A stretch of DNA of 7,873 bases from assembly GCA_947440715.1 (NCBI GenBank), contig CANETI010000109.1:1-7873 (forward strand), read 5' to 3'. Below, in pieces: positions 1 to 6,024 of this stretch. The notes beneath the pieces were generated by a model, which saw nothing but the letters and a program-made list of their open reading frames with translations, was not told where the DNA came from and did no database searches. This stretch comes from Planctomycetota bacterium (GTDB taxonomy: Bacteria; Planctomycetota; UBA11346). The stretch's first letter is position 1. Every line of letters begins with the position of its first letter. The position numbers and the translations under genes are program-made.

Positions 1-736
1 AGCCCTGGACGTAAGGTAAATCCCTAAAGGCGGCCAAGGTTTGCGAGTTCCGTTTATTCAAAACATCAAAACAAAAAAACATGGTCAACAACAGCGACAT
101 GGCCAACAGCCAGGGAAAGAAATTCAGTTCAAAAAAACGAAAGAAGTCGATGCCGCGCAAAAAACCCAACAGTAACGGTGGATCACCAATTGGGGTTAAA
201 GAGCCACCAACATTGGAGACGATGAAAATAAAGAAGACCACGTGATAAGGACGCAAACGTCCGCGATTTGCGCGTAAAAATGGACGAATCAGCAGCATTG
301 ATGCACCGGTCGTACCAATCAGATTGGCAATCACGCCACCAAACAACAGCATGGCGGTATTCGACCACGGACGTCCACGTCCACCAATCCCCAACACCAC
401 ACCACCAGAACAGACATACAGACAGGCAAGAAGACTAATAAAGGTAACGTATTCAAAGCCAACGTGAGCCAACGGATAGAACTCGCCACGACCAATCAGG
501 TAATAACCCGCCGTAAGCGCACCGAGTCCGATCGCTACTGCTGGATACCAACGATGCCAAAAATGCGGACGAATGACCGGCATTAGGGCAATGGCTAACA
601 ACAACACGACAAATGGGATGACCGTAAAAATCGGCGGCGGTGCATGAACGGCTGCTTCACTCGTCAACGGCATAACGCCATCAGCGGCGACTATGGGAAG
701 TACAGCGGTCAATAATAAGAAGAGAATTCGCGTCAT
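1..736 (-). CDS. NhaD/ArsB-like sodium:proton antiporter (ion transporter superfamily), N-terminal part
   Basis: The frame is open from an ATG at 736 to the left edge (245 codons), so the C-terminal half is missing. The N-terminus (MTRILFLLLTAVLPIVAADG) is signal-peptide-like or a first membrane helix. About six strongly hydrophobic segments follow. Key motifs are a Gly/Thr-rich half-helix (GTTGAS, residues 141-146) and NVGGSLTPIGDPP (175-187), which matches the re-entrant region of the ArsB/NhaD/citrate-transporter superfamily. Members sit in the inner membrane and exchange Na+ or another ion, often for protons. Full-length relatives have roughly 400-480 residues. The exact substrate cannot be read from the sequence: NhaD-type Na+/H+ antiport is the best guess, with arsenite or organic-anion transport as alternatives. 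No clear ribosome binding site precedes the ATG. It diverges from the DUF2062 gene. Confidence 0.82.
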   Translation of the reverse strand, partial: MTRILFLLLTAVLPIVAADGVMPLTSEAAVHAPPPIFTVIPFVVLLLAIALMPVIRPHFWHRWYPAVAIGLGALTAGYYLIGRGEFYPLAHVGFEYVTFISLLACLYVCSGGVVLGIGGRGRPWSNTAMLLFGGVIANLIGTTGASMLLIRPFLRANRGRLRPYHVVFFIFIVSNVGGSLTPIGDPPLLLGFLRGIDFFRFFELNFFPWLLAMSLLLTMFFCFDVLNKRNSQTLAAFRDLPYVQG

Positions 737-879
737 AATTACATACCGATTAAGGCGGAGGTTGCAGAGTGACGGCCTCTCTCATCAATGCCAGATGTGA
801 CTCCCGTTGTCACCACCCCGAGATCAGTGGCTAAAAGTACCCAGTAGCGCGACTCGTTTGTTCTACCAAACTAGTTTTC
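737..879. promoter_or_regulatory. Divergent intergenic region between antiporter and DUF2062 genes
   Basis: These 143 bases separate two divergently read genes, so they should hold promoters for both. I see no convincing -35/-10 pair. The only structure is a short inverted repeat, GTGAC (797-801) and GTCAC (809-813) with a 7-base spacer, too weak to call an operator. The region is assigned from gene layout, not from a recognised site. Confidence 0.35.
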
Positions 880-1515
880 GTGATCCAAAACGCACCGAAA
901 ACAACCAAGTCGCGCTATCGCCAATTCGTACATGGCATGATGAGAACCATTCGCGGCGCTTTATTGCTGCACGACACGCCGCATCGGATCGCGCTTGGCA
1001 CCGCATGTGGAGTTTTTTGTTCGCCCTTACCGATGTTTGGGCAAATGGTCCTGGGCATGATTTTGGCCCGCGCCTTTGGCGGCAATGTGGTGGCGTCGAT
1101 TCCTTGGACCTGGATTTCAAATCCCTTCACCACCCCCTTTATTTGGTATGGCGGCTATCGCTTAGGCATGGTCATTACTCCTGGCGATTGGCCGCTCATT
1201 TCATTCCAACGCTTAAATAAAATCGTTGAGAAATTCGGTAATTTGTCGATCGCTGATGGCTTTGCCTCCGGCTATGCCGTCGTCGTAGAAATTTTTGTAC
1301 CGTTATTAATTGGCACCGTCGTGGTCGGACTTATTTGGGGGGCAATCAGTTATTTCATCGCCCTACGCTGGGTCATTATTCTTCAAGCACGCCGTACTGC
1401 ACGCAACGCCCACTGGCGCCGTCCGCCGGTTATTGAACCCTGCACCATTGTTGATGAAGAAAAAATGCGCCGTCCCACGACAACAAGAATAGAAAAAACC
1501 ACTTCTACCGAATAA
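880..1515 (+). CDS. DUF2062 domain inner-membrane protein
   Basis: This is a 211-residue protein of unknown function with the DUF2062 signature: a basic N-terminal segment, then HDTPHRIALGTACGVFCSPLP (about 31-51), a hydrophobic helix, and TWISNP (77-82) followed by an aromatic TPFIWYGGYRLG stretch. Two further hydrophobic segments lie near 133-152 and 153-169, giving three to four membrane passes. The tail (about 171-211) is polar, rich in Arg, Thr and Glu, and probably cytoplasmic. DUF2062 proteins are widespread in Gram-negative bacteria and sometimes sit next to, or are fused to, glycosyltransferases or ComEC-like proteins; no role is established. The start chosen is GTG at 880. An in-frame ATG pair at 937-942 would still keep the domain, and neither start has a strong Shine-Dalgarno sequence. 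The gene converges on the porin gene. Confidence 0.85.
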   Translation: MIQNAPKTTKSRYRQFVHGMMRTIRGALLLHDTPHRIALGTACGVFCSPLPMFGQMVLGMILARAFGGNVVASIPWTWISNPFTTPFIWYGGYRLGMVITPGDWPLISFQRLNKIVEKFGNLSIADGFASGYAVVVEIFVPLLIGTVVVGLIWGAISYFIALRWVIILQARRTARNAHWRRPPVIEPCTIVDEEKMRRPTTTRIEKTTSTE

Positions 1516-1549
1516 TGCGGCAAGGGACTAAAATAAAATCGAAGTTCAC

Positions 1550-1575
1550 CATCAATAAAAAACTGCTCATTGATG
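1550..1575. repeat. Inverted repeat between convergent genes, weak terminator candidate
   Basis: CATCAAT (1550-1556) and ATTGATG (1569-1575) are a perfect 7-base inverted repeat with a 12-base loop containing an A run (T run on the minus strand). It lies between the ends of the DUF2062 and porin genes, where a bidirectional terminator would be expected. The stem is AT-rich and no T run follows it on either strand, so intrinsic termination is doubtful. The same gap also holds a 10-base direct repeat, AAATCGAAGT, at 1536-1545 and 1603-1612. Confidence 0.3.
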
Positions 1576-1626
1576 ATGTCCTCTCCTCCGTTTCCTTAGT
1601 TTAAATCGAAGTAAAAATTTCCATTC

Positions 1627-2928
1627 TTAGAAAGAGAACTGGCTATAGGCCCAGGCTTTGTTAAGCGAATCAGCCGTTCCTCCACCAATACTGGCGGTGT
1701 CATCGCCAACAAAGCGGGCGAATTTCAGGCCAATTAATAAGTTGGGACTGAAAGCCAACACGCGGTATTCAGCGCGTAAATCAATTTCATTGCCATAATG
1801 ATCGCTGTTACTTTCGGCGAAGAAGAGATATCCTTGAGCAATTAACGTCAGGCCTTCGATTAATGGTGGAGCCCAATTAACCGACATCGAGTGGGCGCGC
1901 AATCCACTTGCGGGAGTGACCGTAAACATATCAGCCCAACCGTTAAAGGCATGCGCCGTCGCAAGTGGCGTAGTAAAGCGATCAGTAGTCGAACTGCCTT
2001 CCATCACACTATAACCATACCAGGCGCTCAATTCCCGCCATACACCGCCGGCTTCGCCGGCATAATAGTTTGCGCGATACGAATTTGGATTATTACCATA
2101 ATCACTTTGAGTCGCCATTTCGGCGGAATAAATAACACTTAATTCATCTGACAATTTATATGGTCCATTCACGCGCATACCCAGGGTTTGACTAGATTGC
2201 GCTGCCACGGTCGCGCTGTCGTAATCTAACAGTAAACCATATCCAATAAGCTGTCCCAAGCCTTTCTGTTCAACCATCGCATGGGCGAGATGAGTCGACA
2301 TCGCTAAACGACCATCAAATGGATTGGTCGCAAACGAATCCGGAAAGATGCGATTAACCCGAGAAATGTAGGCGTAGCCAACTTGCACTTGGCGATTGTC
2401 CCTCGCATAGGGTGTGGTTTCAACTCGCGCAGCGTCAAATGTTTGTTGATCTTGTCGCCAGGCAATATCACCGATTAAACGGTGATTGGCGAGCTTGATT
2501 TCCTGTCGTCCGAATTTAACGCTCGTTTTCCAACTATCTTTCGGACAGATATATTGTGCATAGGCTTGATTAACTTCGACGGTCGGCGTATCGAGCACAC
2601 GTGGGTATTGAGTTTTCCCATTCTCAATACTTTGATAGTTATCCGGACCAACGCCAAAGACTCCCTCGAATTGCATAAACCCGGTCAAACCATGAAACGA
2701 ACGCGTTTCATAACCAACGGCTGCACGAAGCGTCGAGGCATTGGCTTCTTTATTAAATCCAGACTGATCAACGTGTTCATAACGATAGCGCGCAGAAGCG
2801 CTGACTTTGCCCAACACCAACGCATCACGTATTTCCGTCAGCGTATCGGTGGTCGATTCCGCATATAATGGTGTCACCAGACAACCGATGGCTGGGACGA
2901 GGCAAAGCAGGGAAGGTGAACGTTTCAT
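1627..2928 (-). CDS. Outer-membrane porin, alginate export family (AlgE-like beta-barrel)
   Basis: A 433-residue precursor. Residues 1-23 are a classical Sec signal peptide (basic start, hydrophobic core, predicted cleavage after PLYA). The mature chain alternates polar and hydrophobic residues with many Tyr/Trp/Phe and ends in a terminal Phe (YSQFSF), as expected for a BAM-inserted barrel. Two stretches match the alginate-export Pfam family: GRQEIKLANHRLIGD (140-154) continuing into W157-R158 and TFDAARV (163-169), and TAHAFNGWADMF (324-335). AlgE in Pseudomonas is an 18-stranded anion-selective barrel that exports alginate. Distant relatives are annotated by family only and may import oligosaccharides. 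The start at 2928 is chosen because GGAG lies 8 bases upstream and the signal peptide begins there; the frame is open to an ATG at 2997, but that start would overlap the upstream gene and spoil the leader. The gene lies 44 bases downstream of the AraC-type regulator and is probably co-transcribed with it. Acidic-sugar import is inferred from the neighbouring kduD. Confidence 0.85.
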   Translation of the reverse strand: MKRSPSLLCLVPAIGCLVTPLYAESTTDTLTEIRDALVLGKVSASARYRYEHVDQSGFNKEANASTLRAAVGYETRSFHGLTGFMQFEGVFGVGPDNYQSIENGKTQYPRVLDTPTVEVNQAYAQYICPKDSWKTSVKFGRQEIKLANHRLIGDIAWRQDQQTFDAARVETTPYARDNRQVQVGYAYISRVNRIFPDSFATNPFDGRLAMSTHLAHAMVEQKGLGQLIGYGLLLDYDSATVAAQSSQTLGMRVNGPYKLSDELSVIYSAEMATQSDYGNNPNSYRANYYAGEAGGVWRELSAWYGYSVMEGSSTTDRFTTPLATAHAFNGWADMFTVTPASGLRAHSMSVNWAPPLIEGLTLIAQGYLFFAESNSDHYGNEIDLRAEYRVLAFSPNLLIGLKFARFVGDDTASIGGGTADSLNKAWAYSQFSF

Positions 2929-2936
2929 CGGTTGAT

Positions 2937-2940
2937 CTCC
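2937..2940 (-). promoter_or_regulatory. Ribosome binding site of the porin gene
   Basis: GGAG on the minus strand, 8 bases before the ATG at 2928. It decides the start against the in-frame ATG at 2997 and fits with the signal peptide beginning at 2928. Confidence 0.7.
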
Positions 2941-2972
2941 ATATGTTTGGCACCTGAGCAGACGATGCACTT

Positions 2973-3848
2973 CTATGCTGAAGTAGATTGTCGCCACTGC
3001 AACGGGGTCATGTGCAGTTCGCGGTGGAAAAGATGGAAAAATTGCGCGCGACTGCCAAATCCACTTTGCTTGGCCACTTCGCGTAGCGGTAAATCGCTAA
3101 GACGCAGCAATCCTTGCGCGGTTTCTAAACGGGCACGTAGTAAAATGGCCGAAAAAGTGGCGCCAAATAATTCGCACACCACATGACCGACACGGTCTTC
3201 ACTTAATTGTAAATACTGGGCAAGTTGCGCTAAACGAAGGGTCGCGTTGCGATGATGCTTTGACACAAAATAATTAATAGCACTCCGTCGAGCTTCTGCG
3301 GTTGGCATGCCGCCTTGATGTGATAATTCAGGTAGCCGTTCGCGCATGGACGTACGCCACGCTACTAACCGCGCGGCTAATTGTCGCAACAATTCTAATT
3401 GCCACTTGGCGGTTATTTGGTCCAACACGGGCAAGCGATTAACCGTTGGCGCCCAAGGACCACTACGACCAGGAGTTTGTTCATCCATTAATGGCACCAC
3501 GAGATCAACGGCAGCGCGGCGCACGCCCGCATATAAAATCCATTCCAATTTTTCCGCAATAAAGACAGGCAAGTAGAGTTCAATCACGCCCGCGTGACAA
3601 ATTTTCACCGTACCGCCTGACCACGATAGCGCTTCGACATGCAGTCGCTTCGCACAAAAGGCGATGCAGGCCGCCTCACGCTTCGATTTGACTAAGCGGC
3701 AAACCGGATTGACGTGTTCGTTGCGCGTGGCCTCGGTGTAGGGTAATAAACTGCGGCGAAAGTCATGAAAACACAGAGAAAGACCGGTAGCCGCTTCAAA
3801 TGCGACGATGGCTTGAGTTGGCAGGCTGATATCCACGCGCTTGACCAT
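2973..3848 (-). CDS. AraC-family transcriptional regulator with PocR ligand-binding domain
   Basis: A 291-residue two-domain regulator. Residues about 10-125 resemble the PocR sensory domain, with the expected Cys50, Cys61, Cys65 and the C84-H-A-G motif followed by a hydrophobic beta-hairpin (VIELYLPVF). This domain binds small molecules or possibly a metal in other proteins; PocR itself responds to 1,2-propanediol. A helical linker (about 140-180) leads into an AraC/XylS DNA-binding domain at about 187-291, with the first helix-turn-helix near 205-227 (LAQLAQYLQLSEDRVGHVV) and the second near 254-276 (LREVAKQSGFGSRAQFFHLF), ending in the conserved TPLQWR. Start ATG at 3848, with only a weak GGAA-like binding site before it. 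It sits directly upstream of the porin gene and divergent from the exported pyruvyl transferase-like gene, so it probably controls both and itself. The inducer is unknown; a uronate-derived sugar is an inference from kduD nearby. Confidence 0.9.
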   Translation of the reverse strand: MVKRVDISLPTQAIVAFEAATGLSLCFHDFRRSLLPYTEATRNEHVNPVCRLVKSKREAACIAFCAKRLHVEALSWSGGTVKICHAGVIELYLPVFIAEKLEWILYAGVRRAAVDLVVPLMDEQTPGRSGPWAPTVNRLPVLDQITAKWQLELLRQLAARLVAWRTSMRERLPELSHQGGMPTAEARRSAINYFVSKHHRNATLRLAQLAQYLQLSEDRVGHVVCELFGATFSAILLRARLETAQGLLRLSDLPLREVAKQSGFGSRAQFFHLFHRELHMTPLQWRQSTSA

Positions 3849-3942
3849 AGCGGAATTCCAGACTTATCCAGCGGCGTATCGGACCAAAACCACGTACCCA
3901 CCGCACTCGACGCTCCCTAACCTGCAGCGCAGGAGATTCCCC
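3849..3942. promoter_or_regulatory. Divergent promoter/operator region between the AraC-type regulator and the exported PST-family gene
   Basis: 94 bases between two divergent starts, the natural site for the regulator to act. Close to the araC-type start are two TCCAG pentamers in direct orientation (3857-3861 and 3867-3871), 10 bases apart, about one helical turn; the first overlaps a GGAATTCC palindrome (3852-3859). Direct repeats are typical of AraC-family sites, but five bases is too short for confidence. No clear sigma-70 promoter is visible. Confidence 0.45.
3921..3935 (+). promoter_or_regulatory. Ribosome binding site in the 3' arm of a small hairpin
   Basis: AGGAG (3931-3935) lies 7 bases before the ATG at 3943 and fixes that start over an in-frame ATG at 3841 inside the regulator gene. 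CCTGC (3921-3925), AGC, GCAGG (3929-3933) form a 5-base-pair GC-rich stem whose 3' arm covers the first bases of the binding site, so it could limit translation. The pairing is visible; any regulatory effect is inference. Confidence 0.5.
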
Positions 3943-5232
3943 ATGCACCGTCGCTCCGTTTTAACCGCCGTTTTATTTTCTGGTTTATTGCTGCAGCTGA
4001 CCGTAGCAGAACCCGCAGCAGCAGAACCCGCAGCTGTCGCAGCAACTCACGTGCGCCACATCGTGCTCAAGTCCGGATGGCAAACGGTGAATATTGGCGA
4101 CATCGCTCACACCCCAGGCGTATTACATCTCTTGGAACAACACCTGCCGGATGTCACGGTCACGCTATGGCCAAATAATATTAATGACGGCGTGGAAGAG
4201 ATGTTGACCAAACGCTTTCCCAAACTGCGCATTGCCTCCGGTTCCATTAATGCCGAAGGCAAAGCCAGTACGCCGGAATTAACCCAAGCCATGGCTGACT
4301 GCGATTTATTGCTCCATAGTTCTGGTCCCTCCTTTGTCGCAGAAAAACACGTGCGCGCATTTGTCCAAGCCACCAATAAACCATTTGGTGTTTATGGCAT
4401 TACCCTCGGCACCATAAGCGATGAAACGGCGGCGCTCCTGAACCAAGCGCGCTTCGTGTATTTACGCGATAGCGTATCGACCGCCTTGACGCAAAAACAG
4501 GTGACCAAATGTCCACTCGTAACCTTCGGTCCAGACGGGGCATTTGCGTGCGATGTACGTGACGATGAACGCGCGAATACTTACCTCGCCAGCAAAGGAT
4601 TAAGCGATGGTCAATTTGTCTGCGTTATTCCACGTTTTCGTTACACGCCGTATTTTCTTATTCATAACAAGCCGCTGGCTGAGACGGATCGCACGAAATA
4701 TGATTTTAGCTTAGCCCACGCCGAAGCTGACCACGCCAAATTGCGCGAAGCCATCATTGCGCTGGTGCGCGTCGCCAAAGTCCGAGTATTGGTTTGTCCC
4801 GAAGATCAAAGCCACATGGCGATTGGTAAACAATACTTAGTCGATCCCCTGCCGGATGACGTCAAAGCGCAGGTGGTGTGGCGTGAAACGTATTGGCGTA
4901 CCGACGAAGCCGTCAGTACTTATGCGCGCTCCCTGGGACTTGTGAGCATGGACATGCATTCACCCATCATGTGCATTGGCAACGGCATTCCCGCCATTCA
5001 CATCCGCTTTAAGGAACAAACGAGCAAAGGTATCATGTGGAATGACATCGGCCTCAACGACTGGCTCTTTGATTTGGACGAAGAAGTTGATGGTAAACGC
5101 ATCATTGCGGCTGCGCTTGATCTGGTGACTAATCGACAAGCGGCATTAGCGCGCGTTACTGCTGCACAATCCGTTCTTCATAAACACCAAACTGAATCGA
5201 TGGCCGTTATCGGTCGTAGTCTTAAAAAATAA
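3943..5232 (+). CDS. Exported polysaccharide pyruvyl transferase-family protein
   Basis: A 429-residue protein. Residues 1 to about 31 look like a signal peptide: MHRRS with twin arginines, a long hydrophobic core (VLTAVLFSGLLLQL), then an Ala/Pro-rich stretch with several possible cleavage sites. The Arg pair leaves Sec or Tat open. The mature part fits the polysaccharide pyruvyl transferase fold: an N-terminal TVNIGDIAHTPG (48-59, equivalent to the family's G-N-x-G-D motif), a middle LLLHSSGPSFVAEK segment, and a C-terminal block with SMDMHSP (335-341, including His339) and GNGIPAIHIRFK, the typical S-x-x-x-H...G-x-P motif. Characterised members (CsaB, WcaK-like) move pyruvate from phosphoenolpyruvate onto a sugar in the cytoplasm, so an exported version is puzzling and the activity may differ. 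Start set by AGGAG at 3931-3935. The gene diverges from the AraC-type regulator and ends three bases from kduD, tail to tail. Confidence 0.82.
   Translation: MHRRSVLTAVLFSGLLLQLTVAEPAAAEPAAVAATHVRHIVLKSGWQTVNIGDIAHTPGVLHLLEQHLPDVTVTLWPNNINDGVEEMLTKRFPKLRIASGSINAEGKASTPELTQAMADCDLLLHSSGPSFVAEKHVRAFVQATNKPFGVYGITLGTISDETAALLNQARFVYLRDSVSTALTQKQVTKCPLVTFGPDGAFACDVRDDERANTYLASKGLSDGQFVCVIPRFRYTPYFLIHNKPLAETDRTKYDFSLAHAEADHAKLREAIIALVRVAKVRVLVCPEDQSHMAIGKQYLVDPLPDDVKAQVVWRETYWRTDEAVSTYARSLGLVSMDMHSPIMCIGNGIPAIHIRFKEQTSKGIMWNDIGLNDWLFDLDEEVDGKRIIAAALDLVTNRQAALARVTAAQSVLHKHQTESMAVIGRSLKK
4006..4035 (+). repeat. 15-base tandem duplication encoding AEPAA-AEPAA
   Basis: Two adjacent 15-base units (4006-4020 and 4021-4035) differ only in the last base. 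They are in frame and repeat the pentapeptide AEPAA at residues 22-31, at the end of the signal peptide of the exported protein. This looks like a recent slippage duplication that lengthens the linker without changing the frame. Confidence 0.85.
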
Positions 5233-5235
5233 TTA

Positions 5236-6000
5236 TTAGCGCGAAAGCCAGCCACCATCGACCGGATAAATACTACCGTGGCAATAGGCGGCGGCATCGC
5301 TGGCGAGAAAGACTGCGAGACCAGCAATATCACGTGGTTTACCCCAGCGATTCGCGGGAATGCGGGCAAGTATTTGTGGATTACGCACCGGATCATCTTG
5401 GATCGGTTTGGTCATATCAGTCGCGATATATCCAGGCGCAATCGCATTAACATTAATGCCCAGACCAGCCCACTCATTCGCTAAGGCGCGCACTAAACCA
5501 GCGATGCCACTTTTGCTTACCGCGTACGGCATCACGTTGACGCCGCCTTGGAAGGTCAGCATCGAGGCGATGAGAATAATGCGGCCTGCACTTGGCTGAG
5601 TGCGAAAATGCCGCGCGGCGGCTTGTGACAAGACAAATGCAGCACGTATATTCGTGTCCATAACCAGATCAAACTTATCAATTGGACAATCTATTGCTGG
5701 CTGACGATGCGTGATGCCCGCCGCATTAACCAAAATATCAAAACGACCGAACACCGACAGCGTTTCGGCAACGAGTGGCTCTGCCGAATCTAAACTACCA
5801 ATATCACTTTGAATCGCATGAAATCGCCGACCGGTTGCCGCAACCAACGCGGCTGTTTCCGCCATCGCTTGGCGTCCGACGCCTACCACATCCGCACCAG
5901 CTTCCGCCAACATCACGGAAATGGCCTGTCCAATACCACTTCGGGCACCAGTCACTAAAGCAACGCGACCGGATAAATCACAGAGATTACGCACGTTCAT
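5236..6000 (-). CDS. kduD: 2-dehydro-3-deoxy-D-gluconate 5-dehydrogenase (KduD), SDR family
   Basis: A 254-residue classical short-chain dehydrogenase, the usual KduD length. It shows the nucleotide-binding TGARSGIG (17-24), NAAG (92-95, where most family members have NNAG), and a catalytic tetrad Asn117, Ser146, Tyr159, Lys163 (YAVSK). KduD-typical blocks are IASMLTFQGG (144-153), LANEWAGLGINVNAIAPGY (173-191), RIPANRWGKP (213-222) and the C-terminal VDGGW. KduD interconverts 2,5-diketo-3-deoxygluconate and 2-keto-3-deoxygluconate with NAD(H) in the cytoplasmic breakdown of pectin- and alginate-type uronates. The start has a strong GGAGG 5 bases upstream. It is read from the same strand as tyrS, 24 bases after it, and ends in two tandem TAA stops against the convergent gene. 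The partner isomerase kduI and the KDG kinase and aldolase are not in the window, so another 3-keto/diketo sugar acid substrate remains possible. Confidence 0.88.
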   Translation of the reverse strand: MNVRNLCDLSGRVALVTGARSGIGQAISVMLAEAGADVVGVGRQAMAETAALVAATGRRFHAIQSDIGSLDSAEPLVAETLSVFGRFDILVNAAGITHRQPAIDCPIDKFDLVMDTNIRAAFVLSQAAARHFRTQPSAGRIILIASMLTFQGGVNVMPYAVSKSGIAGLVRALANEWAGLGINVNAIAPGYIATDMTKPIQDDPVRNPQILARIPANRWGKPRDIAGLAVFLASDAAAYCHGSIYPVDGGWLSR

Positions 6001-6005
6001 AATAT

Positions 6006-6010
6006 CCTCC
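6006..6010 (-). promoter_or_regulatory. Strong ribosome binding site of kduD in the tyrS-kduD gap
   Basis: GGAGG on the minus strand, 5 bases before the kduD ATG at 6000. It fills much of the 24-base gap after the tyrS stop, which leaves little room for a separate promoter or terminator and supports co-transcription. Confidence 0.75.
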
Positions 6011-6024
6011 GCGGTTAATACTTT

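Noticed and set aside
796..814. CRP/FNR-like dyad TGTGAC...GTCACC upstream of the DUF2062 gene.
   Set aside because: The half-sites are 9 bases apart rather than 6 and the outer bases do not match, so it is best seen as a chance short inverted repeat.
807..1220. Open frame of 137 codons on the plus strand overlapping the DUF2062 gene.
   Set aside because: It has no recognisable domain and lies almost wholly in another frame of the DUF2062 gene, which shows clear family motifs.
1536..1612. 10-base direct repeat AAATCGAAGT in the gap between the DUF2062 and porin genes as a possible attachment or insertion scar.
   Set aside because: The repeat is short and AT-rich, the 57 bases between the copies hold no element, and both flanking genes are intact.
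2929..2997. Longer porin start at ATG 2997.
   Set aside because: It begins inside the regulator gene and would bury the signal peptide 23 residues into the protein; ATG 2928 has GGAG 8 bases upstream.
3841..3942. Longer start for the exported PST-family gene at ATG 3841.
   Set aside because: It would overlap the divergent regulator start, put 34 extra non-hydrophobic residues before the signal peptide, and lacks a binding site; ATG 3943 has AGGAG at the right distance.
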